Shown here: positions 52,427 to 61,380 of the stretch, in pieces
Position numbering within the stretch: the first letter of the stretch is position 1
How the letters are laid out: every line of letters begins with the position of its first letter
NCBI GenBank assembly: GCA_963717385.1
Contig: CAVQWE010000006.1
Location: forward strand, 310,001-374,000
Reading direction: 5' to 3'
Source: Sva-07 sp963717385
Lineage (GTDB): Bacteria > Actinomycetota > Acidimicrobiia > Acidimicrobiales > Ilumatobacteraceae
DNA length: 64,000 nucleotides
Notes under the pieces: model-generated
What the model was told of the DNA's origin: nothing
What the model saw: only the letters and a program-made list of their open reading frames with translations
Databases searched by the model: none
Made by a program: the position numbers and the translations under genes

Positions 52427-55213
52427 TCAGGCGGGCGTCAGCACGAGCAACCCGAACTCCACCTGAACTTCGTGTGCAAGCAGACCGATCGACCCTCTAC
52501 CGGGCTCGTCGGCCAGCCCGGCGGAGGTCCAGTCGACGCTCCAAGCCGACGGTTCGGCCGTGCCTGTCCTCCAGATCTTCATCTGGAACCGTGATTTGGT
52601 TCCGGGAGTGGTCACTCGGGTGCGGATCTCGTAGCTCGATCCCTCGGACACGCTGAAGAGTGGGCCCTGTGCGACCTTCTCGGCCCGATGATTCATGACA
52701 CGAGCTCGGCCGTCACGCCACCAGGTGATTGCGCCGAACGGGGTCGGGGTCTGCCCGGTCGGGTCGGGTCGGAAACCCTGGAACGGCTGCGATCCCGGTG
52801 CGACGGTGTCGTTGTGGCCGTTCCAGTGGACGAGGAACCCGAAGCCCGGCTGGAAGCTCAGCGGAGAGGGAGAGTTGCTGAAGTCGATCACCTTGACCCG
52901 GGTGCGGATCTCGTAGTCCTCCCAGGACAGGTCACCGAGCAGGATGATTCGGTCGTAGGCGGCGTCGGCGGGGGCCATTCCGACGACACCGCGTGTCGGG
53001 TCGATCGTCCAGTGGCCGTCGACCACCTGTCCGACTGCCTGGATCTCGCTCACCGTGGACCAGTCGACCGGATAGGGCAAGCGGATCGCCCCTGCCGGCC
53101 GCCAGTTCACCGTGACGGTCGTGGTCGTCACTTCGCCGGTCCGGTCGACGGCTTTGAGGAGCAACTGATTCGCGCCGAGCGACAGGTCCGAAGTGAGGAG
53201 GTCGACATTGAAGTCGCCCGCGTTCGCCAGCCGACGGTCGTCCGGGCCGATTCCCATGGGTATGCGCGGCCCACCGTTCAGTCGATAGCTGAGCGATGCG
53301 ACACCGTCGGGGTCCGACACCGAACCGAGCACGTTCACCCACCGCTGCGGAAAGCCCAGTTCCCCGAATCGGAGGTTGCTGCCGTACCACAGATCGAACA
53401 CCGTGTTCGTGGAGCCCGGTTCCGCTGTCGTGAGCCTCACCGTTCGCGACGCGGTGTTTCCGCTTGCGTCGGTGGCGCTCACCTCGAAGTCGTAGACGGT
53501 GGACGGCGACAGACCATCGACCACGACGGCCTGGCGAGCCGCAAACCCTCCCGTCGACGGGACGACGGCAACGAGCGACCCGTTCGGACGTCGCACGGTC
53601 ACCTCGACGGTCACCGGCTCGTCCGCCCGGACATCGAGCGTGATCGACGACGGCCCGACGGTGGTTCCCGGAGTCGGGAACCTGGGCGGCGTGGTGTCGG
53701 CTGGTGGGGACGTGCCGCCACCATCGATCGCCCACCCCACCGCCGACACGACCAACAACTCACCCGTCGCCGTCAACGACTGCGGCGTCGCATAACTCAA
53801 GAACAACCCCACCCGCGCCGCCGGCGCCGACAACCCCACCATCGACGCACCCGCCTCGTACACGAACACACCCGCACGATCACCACCACCAGGCAAACGC
53901 GCCACCACCGACGCACCCGCCCCCGGCCGACCATACGAATACGGCGACGCCACCGAATTCACCACGACCTCACCGCTCAAACCAGCAGCCACCGGATGCC
54001 CCGAATCCACCACATCCAACGACACCAACGACCCGAACTCGCCCCGCCCCACACCCGAATTCGCCGTCAACCCCAAATCATCGAACACATACGGCTCCGC
54101 AGCCACCACCGGAACCGCACTCGACCGAAACTTCGAACCCACCACCTTCGGCGACACCGACGACGAGATCAACACCACATCGAACCCCGACTCCACCCCC
54201 ACCGACACCGCATTGTCATCGACCACCGACACCGACAACCCGGCATCCACCAACACATCCCGCAACGCCCGATCCGCCGGCGGCGGACCCGCCGAACCCG
54301 CCACCAACAACACACGACCACCAACCGCCGCCACCGGCACCGACGACGTGGCCGGAGGCGAAGTCGACGGCGTCGTGGTCGGAGACGGCGTCGTGGTCGC
54401 GAGGCGGCGTCGTGGTCGGAGACGTCGTCGTGGTCGGAGGCGGCGTCGTGGTCGGAGACGTCGTGTGGCGTGCGTGGTGTCGGCTGGTGGGGACGTGCTG
54501 CCACCATCGATCGCCCACCCCACCGCCGACACGACCAACGACTCACCCGTCGCCGTCAACGACTGCGGCGTCGCATAACTCAAGAACAACCCCACCCGCG
54601 CCGCCGGCGCCGACAACCCCACCATCGACGCACCCGCCTCGTACACGAACACACCCGCACGATCACCACCACCAGGCAAACGCGCCACCACCGACGCACC
54701 CGCCCCCGGCCGACCATACGAATACGGCGACGCCACCGAATTCACCACGACCTCACCGCTCAAACCAGCAGCCACCGGATGCCCCGAATCCACCACATCC
54801 AACGACACCAACGACCCGAACTCGCCCCGCCCCACACCCGAATTCGCCGTCAACCCCAAATCATCGAACACATACGGCTCCGCAGCCACCACCGGAACCG
54901 CACTCGACCGAAACTTCGAACCCACCACCTTCGGCGACACCGACGACGAGATCAACACCACATCGAACCCCGACTCCACCCCCACCGACACCGCATTGTC
55001 ATCGACCACCGACACCGACAACCCGGCATCCACCAACACATCCCGCAACGCCCGATCCGCCGGCGGCGGACCCGCCGAACCCGCCACCAACAACACACGA
55101 CCACCAACCGCCGCCACCGGCACCGACGACGTGGACACCACGATCCCGACCAGGAGGAGCGCCGCAACAACGAGGGCGGCGATCGACCGCCGGCTGGAAT
55201 GACCTGTCCGCAC
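52427..55213 (-). CDS. large secreted multidomain protein with duplicated domain, FN3 and C-terminal LamG-like domain
   Basis: A 928-residue exported protein. The signal peptide is SSRRSIAALVVAALLLVGIVV. Two almost identical domains of about 220 residues follow (VLLVAGSAGPPPADRALRDV to LVVSAVGWAIDGG), a type of Rossmann-like domain found in actinobacterial secreted proteins. A repetitive linker lies between them. Then comes an FN3-like domain (SSITLDVRADEPVTVEVTVR), a second beta domain and a C-terminal concanavalin-type domain (ILLGDLSWEDYEIRTRVKV, GFGFLVHWNGHNDT). It may bind or act on polysaccharides outside the cell; no catalytic residues are assigned. GTG 55213 preferred over TTG 55246. 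Confidence 0.75.
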   Translation of the reverse strand: MRTGHSSRRSIAALVVAALLLVGIVVSTSSVPVAAVGGRVLLVAGSAGPPPADRALRDVLVDAGLSVSVVDDNAVSVGVESGFDVVLISSSVSPKVVGSKFRSSAVPVVAAEPYVFDDLGLTANSGVGRGEFGSLVSLDVVDSGHPVAAGLSGEVVVNSVASPYSYGRPGAGASVVARLPGGGDRAGVFVYEAGASMVGLSAPAARVGLFLSYATPQSLTATGESLVVSAVGWAIDGGSTSPPADTTHATRRLRPRRRLRPRRRLRPRRRLATTTPSPTTTPSTSPPATSSVPVAAVGGRVLLVAGSAGPPPADRALRDVLVDAGLSVSVVDDNAVSVGVESGFDVVLISSSVSPKVVGSKFRSSAVPVVAAEPYVFDDLGLTANSGVGRGEFGSLVSLDVVDSGHPVAAGLSGEVVVNSVASPYSYGRPGAGASVVARLPGGGDRAGVFVYEAGASMVGLSAPAARVGLFLSYATPQSLTATGELLVVSAVGWAIDGGGTSPPADTTPPRFPTPGTTVGPSSITLDVRADEPVTVEVTVRRPNGSLVAVVPSTGGFAARQAVVVDGLSPSTVYDFEVSATDASGNTASRTVRLTTAEPGSTNTVFDLWYGSNLRFGELGFPQRWVNVLGSVSDPDGVASLSYRLNGGPRIPMGIGPDDRRLANAGDFNVDLLTSDLSLGANQLLLKAVDRTGEVTTTTVTVNWRPAGAIRLPYPVDWSTVSEIQAVGQVVDGHWTIDPTRGVVGMAPADAAYDRIILLGDLSWEDYEIRTRVKVIDFSNSPSPLSFQPGFGFLVHWNGHNDTVAPGSQPFQGFRPDPTGQTPTPFGAITWWRDGRARVMNHRAEKVAQGPLFSVSEGSSYEIRTRVTTPGTKSRFQMKIWRTGTAEPSAWSVDWTSAGLADEPGRGSIGLLAHEVQVEFGLLVLTPA
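53691..54351. repeat. 661-bp tandem repeat, copy A
   Basis: Near-identical to 54474-55134, offset 783 bases (261 codons, so frame is kept). I see only two base differences near the left end (at about 53715 and 53759). It encodes the second copy of the duplicated exported domain. Confidence 0.92.
54352..54473. repeat. short-period repeat linker between the two domain copies
   Basis: Several imperfect 18-base units related to GTCGTGGTCGGAGACG fill this stretch. In the frame that connects the two domains it encodes Arg-rich RRLRPRRRLRP-like units, but one frame over it encodes TTSPTTTPPPTTTTSP, a normal exported linker. A pair of compensating indels is therefore likely. Confidence 0.6.
54474..55134. 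repeat. 661-bp tandem repeat, copy B
   Basis: The partner of copy A, encoding the first domain copy after the signal peptide. Codons in the repeat end mainly in G or T when read along the gene, unlike the C-rich ending of surrounding genes. Confidence 0.92.
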
Positions 55214-55449
55214 TCGTCCGACCGTAGTCGCCGTACAGCCTGCCAAGCTACGGGGTGGGTGTCGACCGCCGGTCGCCAGGCCATGACAGGGTTGGGCGGA
55301 GAGGCGTCAGGCATGCCCGGCGTTGAATCCTTGCGCCGCGTGCAGCCCGCTCCAGAGGGTCAGTTCTGGAGGTTCCCAGTCATCGCCGAGGCATCCTCGA
55401 CGACAGCTGAGTGTTGCCCCTGGTCAGGGACCCGAGACCTCCAGCGAGG

Positions 55450-55797
55450 TCAGAAGTCGCGCTTCTCGCGAATCTTGGCTGCCTTGCCCTTGCGGTCGCG
55501 CAGGTAGTACAGCTTGGCGCGTCGGACGTCGCCGCGCTTGACGACTTCGATCTTCTGCACCGTGGGGGTGTGCAGCGGGAACGTGCGCTCGACGCCGACG
55601 CCGTAGCTGAGCTTGCGGACCGTGTAGGTCTCCTGCAGCCCGCCACCCTGGCGGCCGATCACATCTCCCTGGAACACCTGGATGCGCTCTTTGCCGCCCT
55701 CGACGACGCGGACGTGCACCTTGAGCTCGTCACCCGCCTGGAAGTCGGGGATGTCGTCGCGGAGGGAATCGTTGTCGATGAGGTCAGTGGCTTTCAT
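55450..55797 (-). CDS. rplS: 50S ribosomal protein L19
   Basis: A 115-residue ribosomal protein at the 30S-50S interface. DFQAGDELKVHVRVVEGGKERIQVFQGDVIGRQG, ETYTVRKLSYGVGVERTFPLHTP and VKRGDVRRAKLYYLRDRKGKAAKI are characteristic (given as landmarks: GVGVERTFPLHTP). It is last in the ffh-rpsP-KH-rimM-trmD-rplS order. A GACCTC-CAGC-GAGGTC hairpin overlaps its stop (55436-55451). Confidence 0.97.
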   Translation of the reverse strand: MKATDLIDNDSLRDDIPDFQAGDELKVHVRVVEGGKERIQVFQGDVIGRQGGGLQETYTVRKLSYGVGVERTFPLHTPTVQKIEVVKRGDVRRAKLYYLRDRKGKAAKIREKRDF

Positions 55798-55924
55798 GGC
55801 GTCTACCTGCGTTGTCGGGGCTGCGTATGTGTTGCGAGCCGGATGGCCGTTGCGAATTCCCCCGACCATGTTGACAAGGTCGGGTGGCCTGATCACGGAC
55901 GATCACTCGCGCCGATGGGGCCCG

Positions 55925-56704
55925 TCAATGATACGGGACGGCAGGGAACTCTTCCAACAGTCGCGCGTCATCTGTCGAAAGCCCACCCACACGGTCGATC
56001 AGGTCCGGGCGGTCGCGAAGTGTCCGATGGAGCCGCTGCGCCCGGCGCCAACGTTCGATCTTGGCGTGGTCGCCGCTGCGCAACACGTCGGGGACATCCC
56101 ACCCACGAAACTCTGCCGGGCGTGTGAACTGGGGCTCTTCCAGCAGACCCGACTCACCGAAACTCTCGGTGACCGTGCTGACGGCATTGCCCATCGCTCC
56201 CTCACGAAGACGCGTGACAGCCTCGATGACCAGGCACGCAGCGACCTCTCCCCCGCTGAGAACCACATCACCGACACTGATCTCGTCGTCGACGAGGTGC
56301 TGACGAACACGATGGTCGACGCCCTCGTAGCGCCCACACAGCAGGCTGAAGCCACTGCCGGCGGCGAGTTCGGCGGCCATGGTCTGATCGAATGCTCGAC
56401 CTCCGGGGCCGAGCAGCAGCAGCGGGCGGGGAGGTGCAACTGCCTCGACCGCTTCGAAAATCGGTTGGGCGCGCATCACCATGCCCGCTCCGCCACCGAA
56501 CGGAGCGTCGTCGACCGTTCGGTGAACGTCGGTGGTCTGGTCGCGGATGTCGTGGCAGCGCAGGTCGAGCAGGCCCTGGCCGCGGGCCTTGCCCAGCAAG
56601 CTCTCGGAGCAGAAGGAGTCGACGAGATGCGGGAACAACGAGAACACGTCGATCCGCAAGCCGCCACTCGGCGCAGCGAGTTCTGGGCCGGCGGCACCAG
56701 GCAT
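55925..56704 (-). CDS. trmD: tRNA (guanine37-N1)-methyltransferase
   Basis: Methylates G37 of tRNAs with SAM, preventing +1 frameshifts. 259 residues: IDVFSLFPHLVDSF near residue 18, DDAPFGGGAGMVMRAQPIFEAV, LLLGPGGRAFDQ, LLCGRYEGVDHRV and GDVVLSGGEVAACLVIEAVTR form the trefoil knot. ATG overlaps the rimM stop by one base (TGATG). The C-terminal domain includes TRPAEFRGWDVPDVLRSGDH. Confidence 0.96.
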   Translation of the reverse strand: MPGAAGPELAAPSGGLRIDVFSLFPHLVDSFCSESLLGKARGQGLLDLRCHDIRDQTTDVHRTVDDAPFGGGAGMVMRAQPIFEAVEAVAPPRPLLLLGPGGRAFDQTMAAELAAGSGFSLLCGRYEGVDHRVRQHLVDDEISVGDVVLSGGEVAACLVIEAVTRLREGAMGNAVSTVTESFGESGLLEEPQFTRPAEFRGWDVPDVLRSGDHAKIERWRRAQRLHRTLRDRPDLIDRVGGLSTDDARLLEEFPAVPYH

Positions 56705-57183
56705 CAGGCGTCCAGGTCGAACAGGCCGTCGGGGGTGTCGACGGTGATCGTCTCGCCATCGAGCGACACGACGAAGTTCGAGGGCACCAGTGCGCCATTG
56801 TCGAGCTCGAGCAGATCGGCCGCTGGATTTGCGAGCACCGCCACACACCGACCGTGATCCGTCCCGTCGGATTCGACGACTCGACGTCCGATCATCTCGT
56901 GCACCCAGAGTGCGTCGGGATCATCGATCGGCCGGCCGCGCAACGCACGATTGGCATACTTTTCTGCAGCGGTACGGTCGGCGATCTGCGCGAATTTGAC
57001 GACTCGCCGACCGTTCGAGGCGACTCGTGAGGACTCGATCACGAGGCGTTCACCGTTCGCGAACAGTTCGCTGCCTGGGGCAACACGGGCGTCGGAATCG
57101 GACAGCAGCTGCACGAACACGTCGCCGCGAAGTCCGTGCGCTCGGCGGATGTGACCGACCTCCAGCAAGCCGTCGTCGGTCAA
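56704..57183 (-). CDS. rimM: ribosome maturation factor RimM
   Basis: Assists 30S maturation by binding S19. The 159-residue protein has EVGHIRRAHGLRGDVFVQLLSD at the N-terminus, a beta-barrel, KFAQIADRTAAEKYANRALRG, then the PRC-barrel with VHEMIGRRVVESDG and ALVPSNFVVSLDGETITVD. Ends in FDLDA. It is 9 bases from the upstream KH gene stop and overlaps trmD. Confidence 0.94.
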   Translation of the reverse strand: MTDDGLLEVGHIRRAHGLRGDVFVQLLSDSDARVAPGSELFANGERLVIESSRVASNGRRVVKFAQIADRTAAEKYANRALRGRPIDDPDALWVHEMIGRRVVESDGTDHGRCVAVLANPAADLLELDNGALVPSNFVVSLDGETITVDTPDGLFDLDA

Positions 57184-57192
57184 GAGCGTTGC

Positions 57193-57492
57193 TCAGTCGT
57201 CGAGGAATTCGATGTCGATCTCGACATCGTCTTTGCTCGCAGCTGCACGGGTGACCGTGCGGATGCTCGAGGCGGTGCGGCCGCGACGACCGATGACCCG
57301 GCCGAGTTCGCCTTCGCCGACACGAACGTTGAGCGTCGTGCGTCGACCGGACTCGTCGACCTCGACCGAGACGGCGTCGGCGTCATCGACGAGCGACTTC
57401 ACGATGTGGGTCAGGACCGCAACAGCGGTGGGCACCAATTCGTCGGTCGAGTCGACTGCGTCGGACCCTGTGTCGGTCTCGACGTCGCTCAC
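57193..57492 (-). CDS. KH-domain RNA-binding protein, KhpA/YlqC-like
   Basis: A 99-residue single KH domain. VLTHIVKSLVDDADAVSVEV and the GxxG-type RNA-binding loop in LGRVIGRRGRTASSIRTV are the hallmarks of KhpA. It has an acidic N-terminal extension. GTG 57492 overlaps the rpsP stop (GTGA). Members act in small RNA or cell-division control and ribosome function. Confidence 0.9.
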   Translation of the reverse strand: MSDVETDTGSDAVDSTDELVPTAVAVLTHIVKSLVDDADAVSVEVDESGRRTTLNVRVGEGELGRVIGRRGRTASSIRTVTRAAASKDDVEIDIEFLDD

Positions 57493-57761
57493 TTGCTTGC
57501 CTTGGCGGCCTCGAACTGCTCGGCGGCGCCGGAGATCTGGAGCAGCTTGGCCACCCGCTCGGTCGGCTGCGCACCCTCGGCGAGCCATTTCACGGCTTTG
57601 TCGTTGTCGACGGTCAGCACCGACGGGTCCTGACGGGGGTCGTAGTGACCGAGGATCTCGATGAAACGTCCGTCGCGGGGCGAACGGGCGTCGGCCGCGA
57701 CAATGCGGTACTGAGGTTGCTTCTTCTTACCGATGCGGGTGAGCCGCAGCTTGACTGCCAT
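57489..57761 (-). CDS. rpsP: 30S ribosomal protein S16
   Basis: A 90-residue ribosomal protein. MAVKLRLTRIGKKKQPQYR and DARSPRDGRFIEILGHYDP are diagnostic. It lies 95 bases downstream of ffh and overlaps the KH gene start. The short C-terminal tail is Ala/Lys-rich. Confidence 0.97.
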   Translation of the reverse strand: MAVKLRLTRIGKKKQPQYRIVAADARSPRDGRFIEILGHYDPRQDPSVLTVDNDKAVKWLAEGAQPTERVAKLLQISGAAEQFEAAKASK

Positions 57762-57855
57762 CTGAAATCGCTACTCCTGGGTGCAAATGAGAACGTTGAA
57801 AGGCTAGCGGCGGGCGGAGGAATCCCCTCGCCCGGTCAGCCCGAGGTTGTGATCG

Positions 57856-59325
57856 TCAGCGCTTCGGCATGCCAGGAAGGCCCGGCATGTTCGGCATTCC
57901 GGGCAACCCGGGGATGTCCATCCCGCCGGTGGCGTTCGGGTCGAGGAGCCCGGGTGGCAATCCGCGCCCCTTGGCGCTCGGACCGGTGCGGCCCTTCTTG
58001 CCCTTGCCCTTCTTGCCCTTGCCGGGACGTCCCCCGCCGGGGCCGCCCATGCCCATCTTCTTCATCATCTTCTGCATCTCACTGAACTGCTTCACCAGCC
58101 GGTTGACGTCGCCGACCTCGGTACCCGAACCGTTGGCGATTCGTTGCCGGCGGCTGCCGTTGATGATGACCGGCTGGGCACGCTCGTCGGGTGTCATCGA
58201 GCGAATGATCGCCTCGATCGGCTTGAGGTCGTCGTCGTCGATCTTGGCGCCCTTGAGCTCTTTGGGCATGCCTGGCATCATCCCCATCAGGTTGCCGAGC
58301 GAGCCCATCTTCTTGATCTGCTGCATCTGCTCGAGGAAGTCGTCGAGGGTGAACTGGCCCTCCATGAGCTTGGCTGCGGCTTGTTCGGCCTGGTCGGCTT
58401 CGAAGGCCTGTTCGGCCTGCTCGATGAGGGTGAGCATGTCGCCCATGCCGAGGATGCGCCCGGCCATGCGGTCGGGGTGGAACTGTTCGAACTCGGTGAG
58501 CTTCTCGCCGGTGGACGCGAAGGCGATCGGTCGTCCGATGACCTCTTTCACGGACAGCGCCGCACCACCGCGGGCATCACCGTCCATCTTCGACATGATC
58601 ACGCCGTCGATCTGGAGCGTCTCGTGGAACGCCTCGGCGGTCTGCACTGCGTCCTGGCCGGTCATCGCGTCGACGACGAGGAAGGTGTAGTCGGGCTGGA
58701 CGGCTGCCGAGATCTGGCGGACCTGCTCCATCATCTCGGCATCGATCGACAGTCGGCCGGCGGTGTCGACGATGACCACGTCGCGGCCGAGACGCTTGGC
58801 CTCTTCGAGACCGGCCGCCGAGGCCCGTACCGGGTCGGACGGGTCGGAGAACACCGGCACATCGATCTGACGGCCGAGCGTGCGGAGCTGCTCGACGGCG
58901 GCCGGGCGCTGGAGGTCGGCGCCGACGAGCAGCGGCTGGCGTCCCTGCCCCTTGAACCAGGCTGCCAGCTTCGCCGAGTTGGTGGTCTTGCCCGAACCCT
59001 GCAGACCGGCCATCAACACCACGGTGGGTGGCTTCGATGCGTAGGTGATCGTCAGTGTCTCGCCACCGAGTGCGTTGGTCAGTTCATCGTTGACGGCTTT
59101 GACGACCTGCTGAGCAGGGTCGAGCGCCGACGAGCGGGTGGCGCCGATGGCGGCCTCGCGGATGCGGTTGCAGATCGAGCGGACGACGGTGACGTTGACG
59201 TCGGCTTCGAGGAGCGCCGTGCGGATCTCCTTCATCACCTCGTCGACGTCGGCCTCGGTGAGGCGGCCCTTGCCGCGAACCTTCTTGACGATGCCTTCGA
59301 GTCGGGTGGACAGATTGTCGAACAT
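57856..59325 (-). CDS. ffh: signal recognition particle protein Ffh
   Basis: The GTPase of bacterial SRP, 489 residues. N domain from FDNLSTRLEGIVKKVRGKG; G domain with AGLQGSGKTTNSAKLA, VDTAGRLSIDAEMM, MTGQDAVQTAEAF and SKMDGDARGGAAL; M domain with FTLDDFLEQMQQIKKMGSL and NGSRRQRIANGSG, which binds 4.5S RNA. The tail is Gly/Pro/Met rich (GKGKKGKGKKG, PGLPGMPNMPGLPGM). Start ATG 59325 from the standard N-terminus. Confidence 0.97.
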   Translation of the reverse strand: MFDNLSTRLEGIVKKVRGKGRLTEADVDEVMKEIRTALLEADVNVTVVRSICNRIREAAIGATRSSALDPAQQVVKAVNDELTNALGGETLTITYASKPPTVVLMAGLQGSGKTTNSAKLAAWFKGQGRQPLLVGADLQRPAAVEQLRTLGRQIDVPVFSDPSDPVRASAAGLEEAKRLGRDVVIVDTAGRLSIDAEMMEQVRQISAAVQPDYTFLVVDAMTGQDAVQTAEAFHETLQIDGVIMSKMDGDARGGAALSVKEVIGRPIAFASTGEKLTEFEQFHPDRMAGRILGMGDMLTLIEQAEQAFEADQAEQAAAKLMEGQFTLDDFLEQMQQIKKMGSLGNLMGMMPGMPKELKGAKIDDDDLKPIEAIIRSMTPDERAQPVIINGSRRQRIANGSGTEVGDVNRLVKQFSEMQKMMKKMGMGGPGGGRPGKGKKGKGKKGRTGPSAKGRGLPPGLLDPNATGGMDIPGLPGMPNMPGLPGMPKR

Positions 59326-59462
59326 CAGGGAACCGAGGTTAGCGGCGCGCCCGGAGCGCAAGCAGGTTGCTCATCGGTCGACCGGCGAGCGCAGCGCACG
59401 ACCCGATCGACGAGGTCCGTCCGAGGACCGCCGGCCCGTCCTCGATCTGTTGTACTGGCCGG

Positions 59463-61377
59463 ATGTCAGACTCGGATCGAAACGCACTCAAGCCTGCTTC
59501 GTCGTTCACCCGGGCCCGGAACTCCGCGGCCATGATCGACTTCGACGACGGAGTCGACTTCACGGCGGCGTCACACGGGTTGATCGCCCAGCATCCGACC
59601 GGCCGCTTCGAGCGTGGGGGCCGCCCGGTCTGGGATGTCGCCCACCACGACTTCCTCCGCACCGACGAGCCGGCACCGGACACCGTGCACCCCGGCCTGT
59701 GGCGGCAAGGTCGCCTCAACGCCGTCCACGGCCTGTTCGAGGTGGCCGACGGCGTCTGGCAGGCACGCGGTTACGACCTCAGCAACATCACGTTCATCGC
59801 CGCCGACAACGGCTGGCTGATCATCGACCCCCTCACGAGCGAGGAGACCGCCCGCGCGTGTCTCGAACTCGCCAACAACACGCTCGGCGAACGTCCCGTC
59901 ACCGCAGTGATCTACACCCACAGCCACATCGACCACTTCGGTGGGATGCTCGGCGTCACCACCCGCGGGGCGGTCGATGCCGGCGACGTGCGGGTGATCG
60001 CCCCCGAGGGGTTCATGCAGGAGGCCGTCGGCGAGAACGTGCTCGCCGGGCCGATCATGGCGCGCCGTTCGTTGTACCAGTTCGGGCCGCTGTTGGCATT
60101 CGGGCCGCAGGGCCAGGTCGACGCTGGACTCGGCAAGACCACCCCGATCGGCACATCCGGGCTCGTCGCTCCGACCGAGACCATCCACCAGACCGGTGAC
60201 GAACTCGACGTCGACGGCATCCGGATCATCTTCCAGAACACTCCCGACGCCGAAGCGCCATCGGAGATGAACTTCTTCTTCCCCGACAAACGACTGTTGT
60301 GCATGGCCGAGAACTGCACCCACACGCTGCACAACCTCTACCCGATCCGTGGTGCACAGGTGCGCGACTCGCTGGCCTGGAGCAAGTACATCCACGAAGC
60401 GATGAAGATGTGGGGTCCTCACACCGACACGATGTTCGCCAGTCACCACTGGCCCCGGTTCGGTGGCGACGACGTCGGCTGCGTTCCTGACGCTGCAGCG
60501 CGATGTCTATCGCTGGATGCACGACCAGACGTTGCGCCTCGCCAACAGCGGATTCACGCCCGACGAGATCGCTGCGGAATTGTCGCAGCTGCCCGACTGC
60601 TTCTCGAAGCAATCACACGTCCAGGGCTACTACGGCACCGTGTCGCACAATGTTCGTTCGGTGTACAACCGCTACCTCGGCTGGTACGACGGCAACCCTG
60701 CCAATCTGCACCCCCACCCACCCGTCGACGCTGGGCACCGCTACGTCGACATGATGGGCGGGCCCGACGGCGTCATGCGCGGGGCGCAGACCGCGTTCGA
60801 CAACGGCGACTACCGCTGGGTGGTCGAGGTGCTCAAGCACCTGATCTTCGCCGACCCCGAACACCGTGAGGCCCGCTCGCTGTCGGCCGACGCGATGGAG
60901 CAGCTCGGCTACCAGAGCGAGTCGGCCACCTGGCGCAACGCCTACCTGATGGGCGCCCACGAACTGCGCAACGGCTCGATCCAACTCGGCTTCGGCCGGC
61001 CGTCTGCGGTAGCTGTCGGCATGACCGGTGAGCAACTGATCGACATGATGGGCACCCGGTTCGATCCTGCCAACTGTGGGCTCGACACGCTCTCGGTGAC
61101 CTTCACGATCACCGACCTCGACGCCGCGACCGAACCACTCGCACACCGTCTCACCGTCGAGAACCAGACCATCCATCACGACACCGACGACCTCGAGGCC
61201 GACGTCGCAGTCACGCTCACCCGCGCAGCGATGATCGACGCGATCGCGGCGCCCGATCAACTCGATGCTCAGATCGACAGCGGCGCAATCATCGTCGACA
61301 GCGGTGACGTCGAGAAGCTGCGGGCGCTCCTGGGAGCGCTCGACGTCTTCGGCCCCGCCAACCTCATCGAACCCTGA
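59463..61377 (+). CDS. alkyl/aryl-sulfatase, metallo-beta-lactamase fold (frame broken near 60478)
   Basis: A SdsA1/BDS1-like alkylsulfatase of about 637 residues. The metal motif is THSHIDHFGGMLG near residue 160, with the upstream WLIIDPLTSEETARA and downstream MAENCTHTLHNLYPIRG. After one extra base near 60478 the frame continues AAFLTLQRDVYRWMHDQTLRLANSG, the dimerisation domain YNRYLGWYDGNPANLHP, and a C-terminal SCP2-like domain from about 510. Expected to release sulfate from long-chain alkyl sulfates. No signal peptide is obvious, so it may be cytoplasmic. Confidence 0.9.
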
Positions 61378-61380
61378 GGT

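Noticed and set aside
53691..55134. CRISPR-like array
   Set aside because: The repeat unit is 661 bases and coding, and the short units in between are not separated by unique spacers.
52688..55507. Long open frame opposite the secreted protein gene
   Set aside because: Its His/Arg/Pro-rich composition mirrors the codon bias of the minus-strand gene, and no conserved motif is present; it is an antisense shadow.
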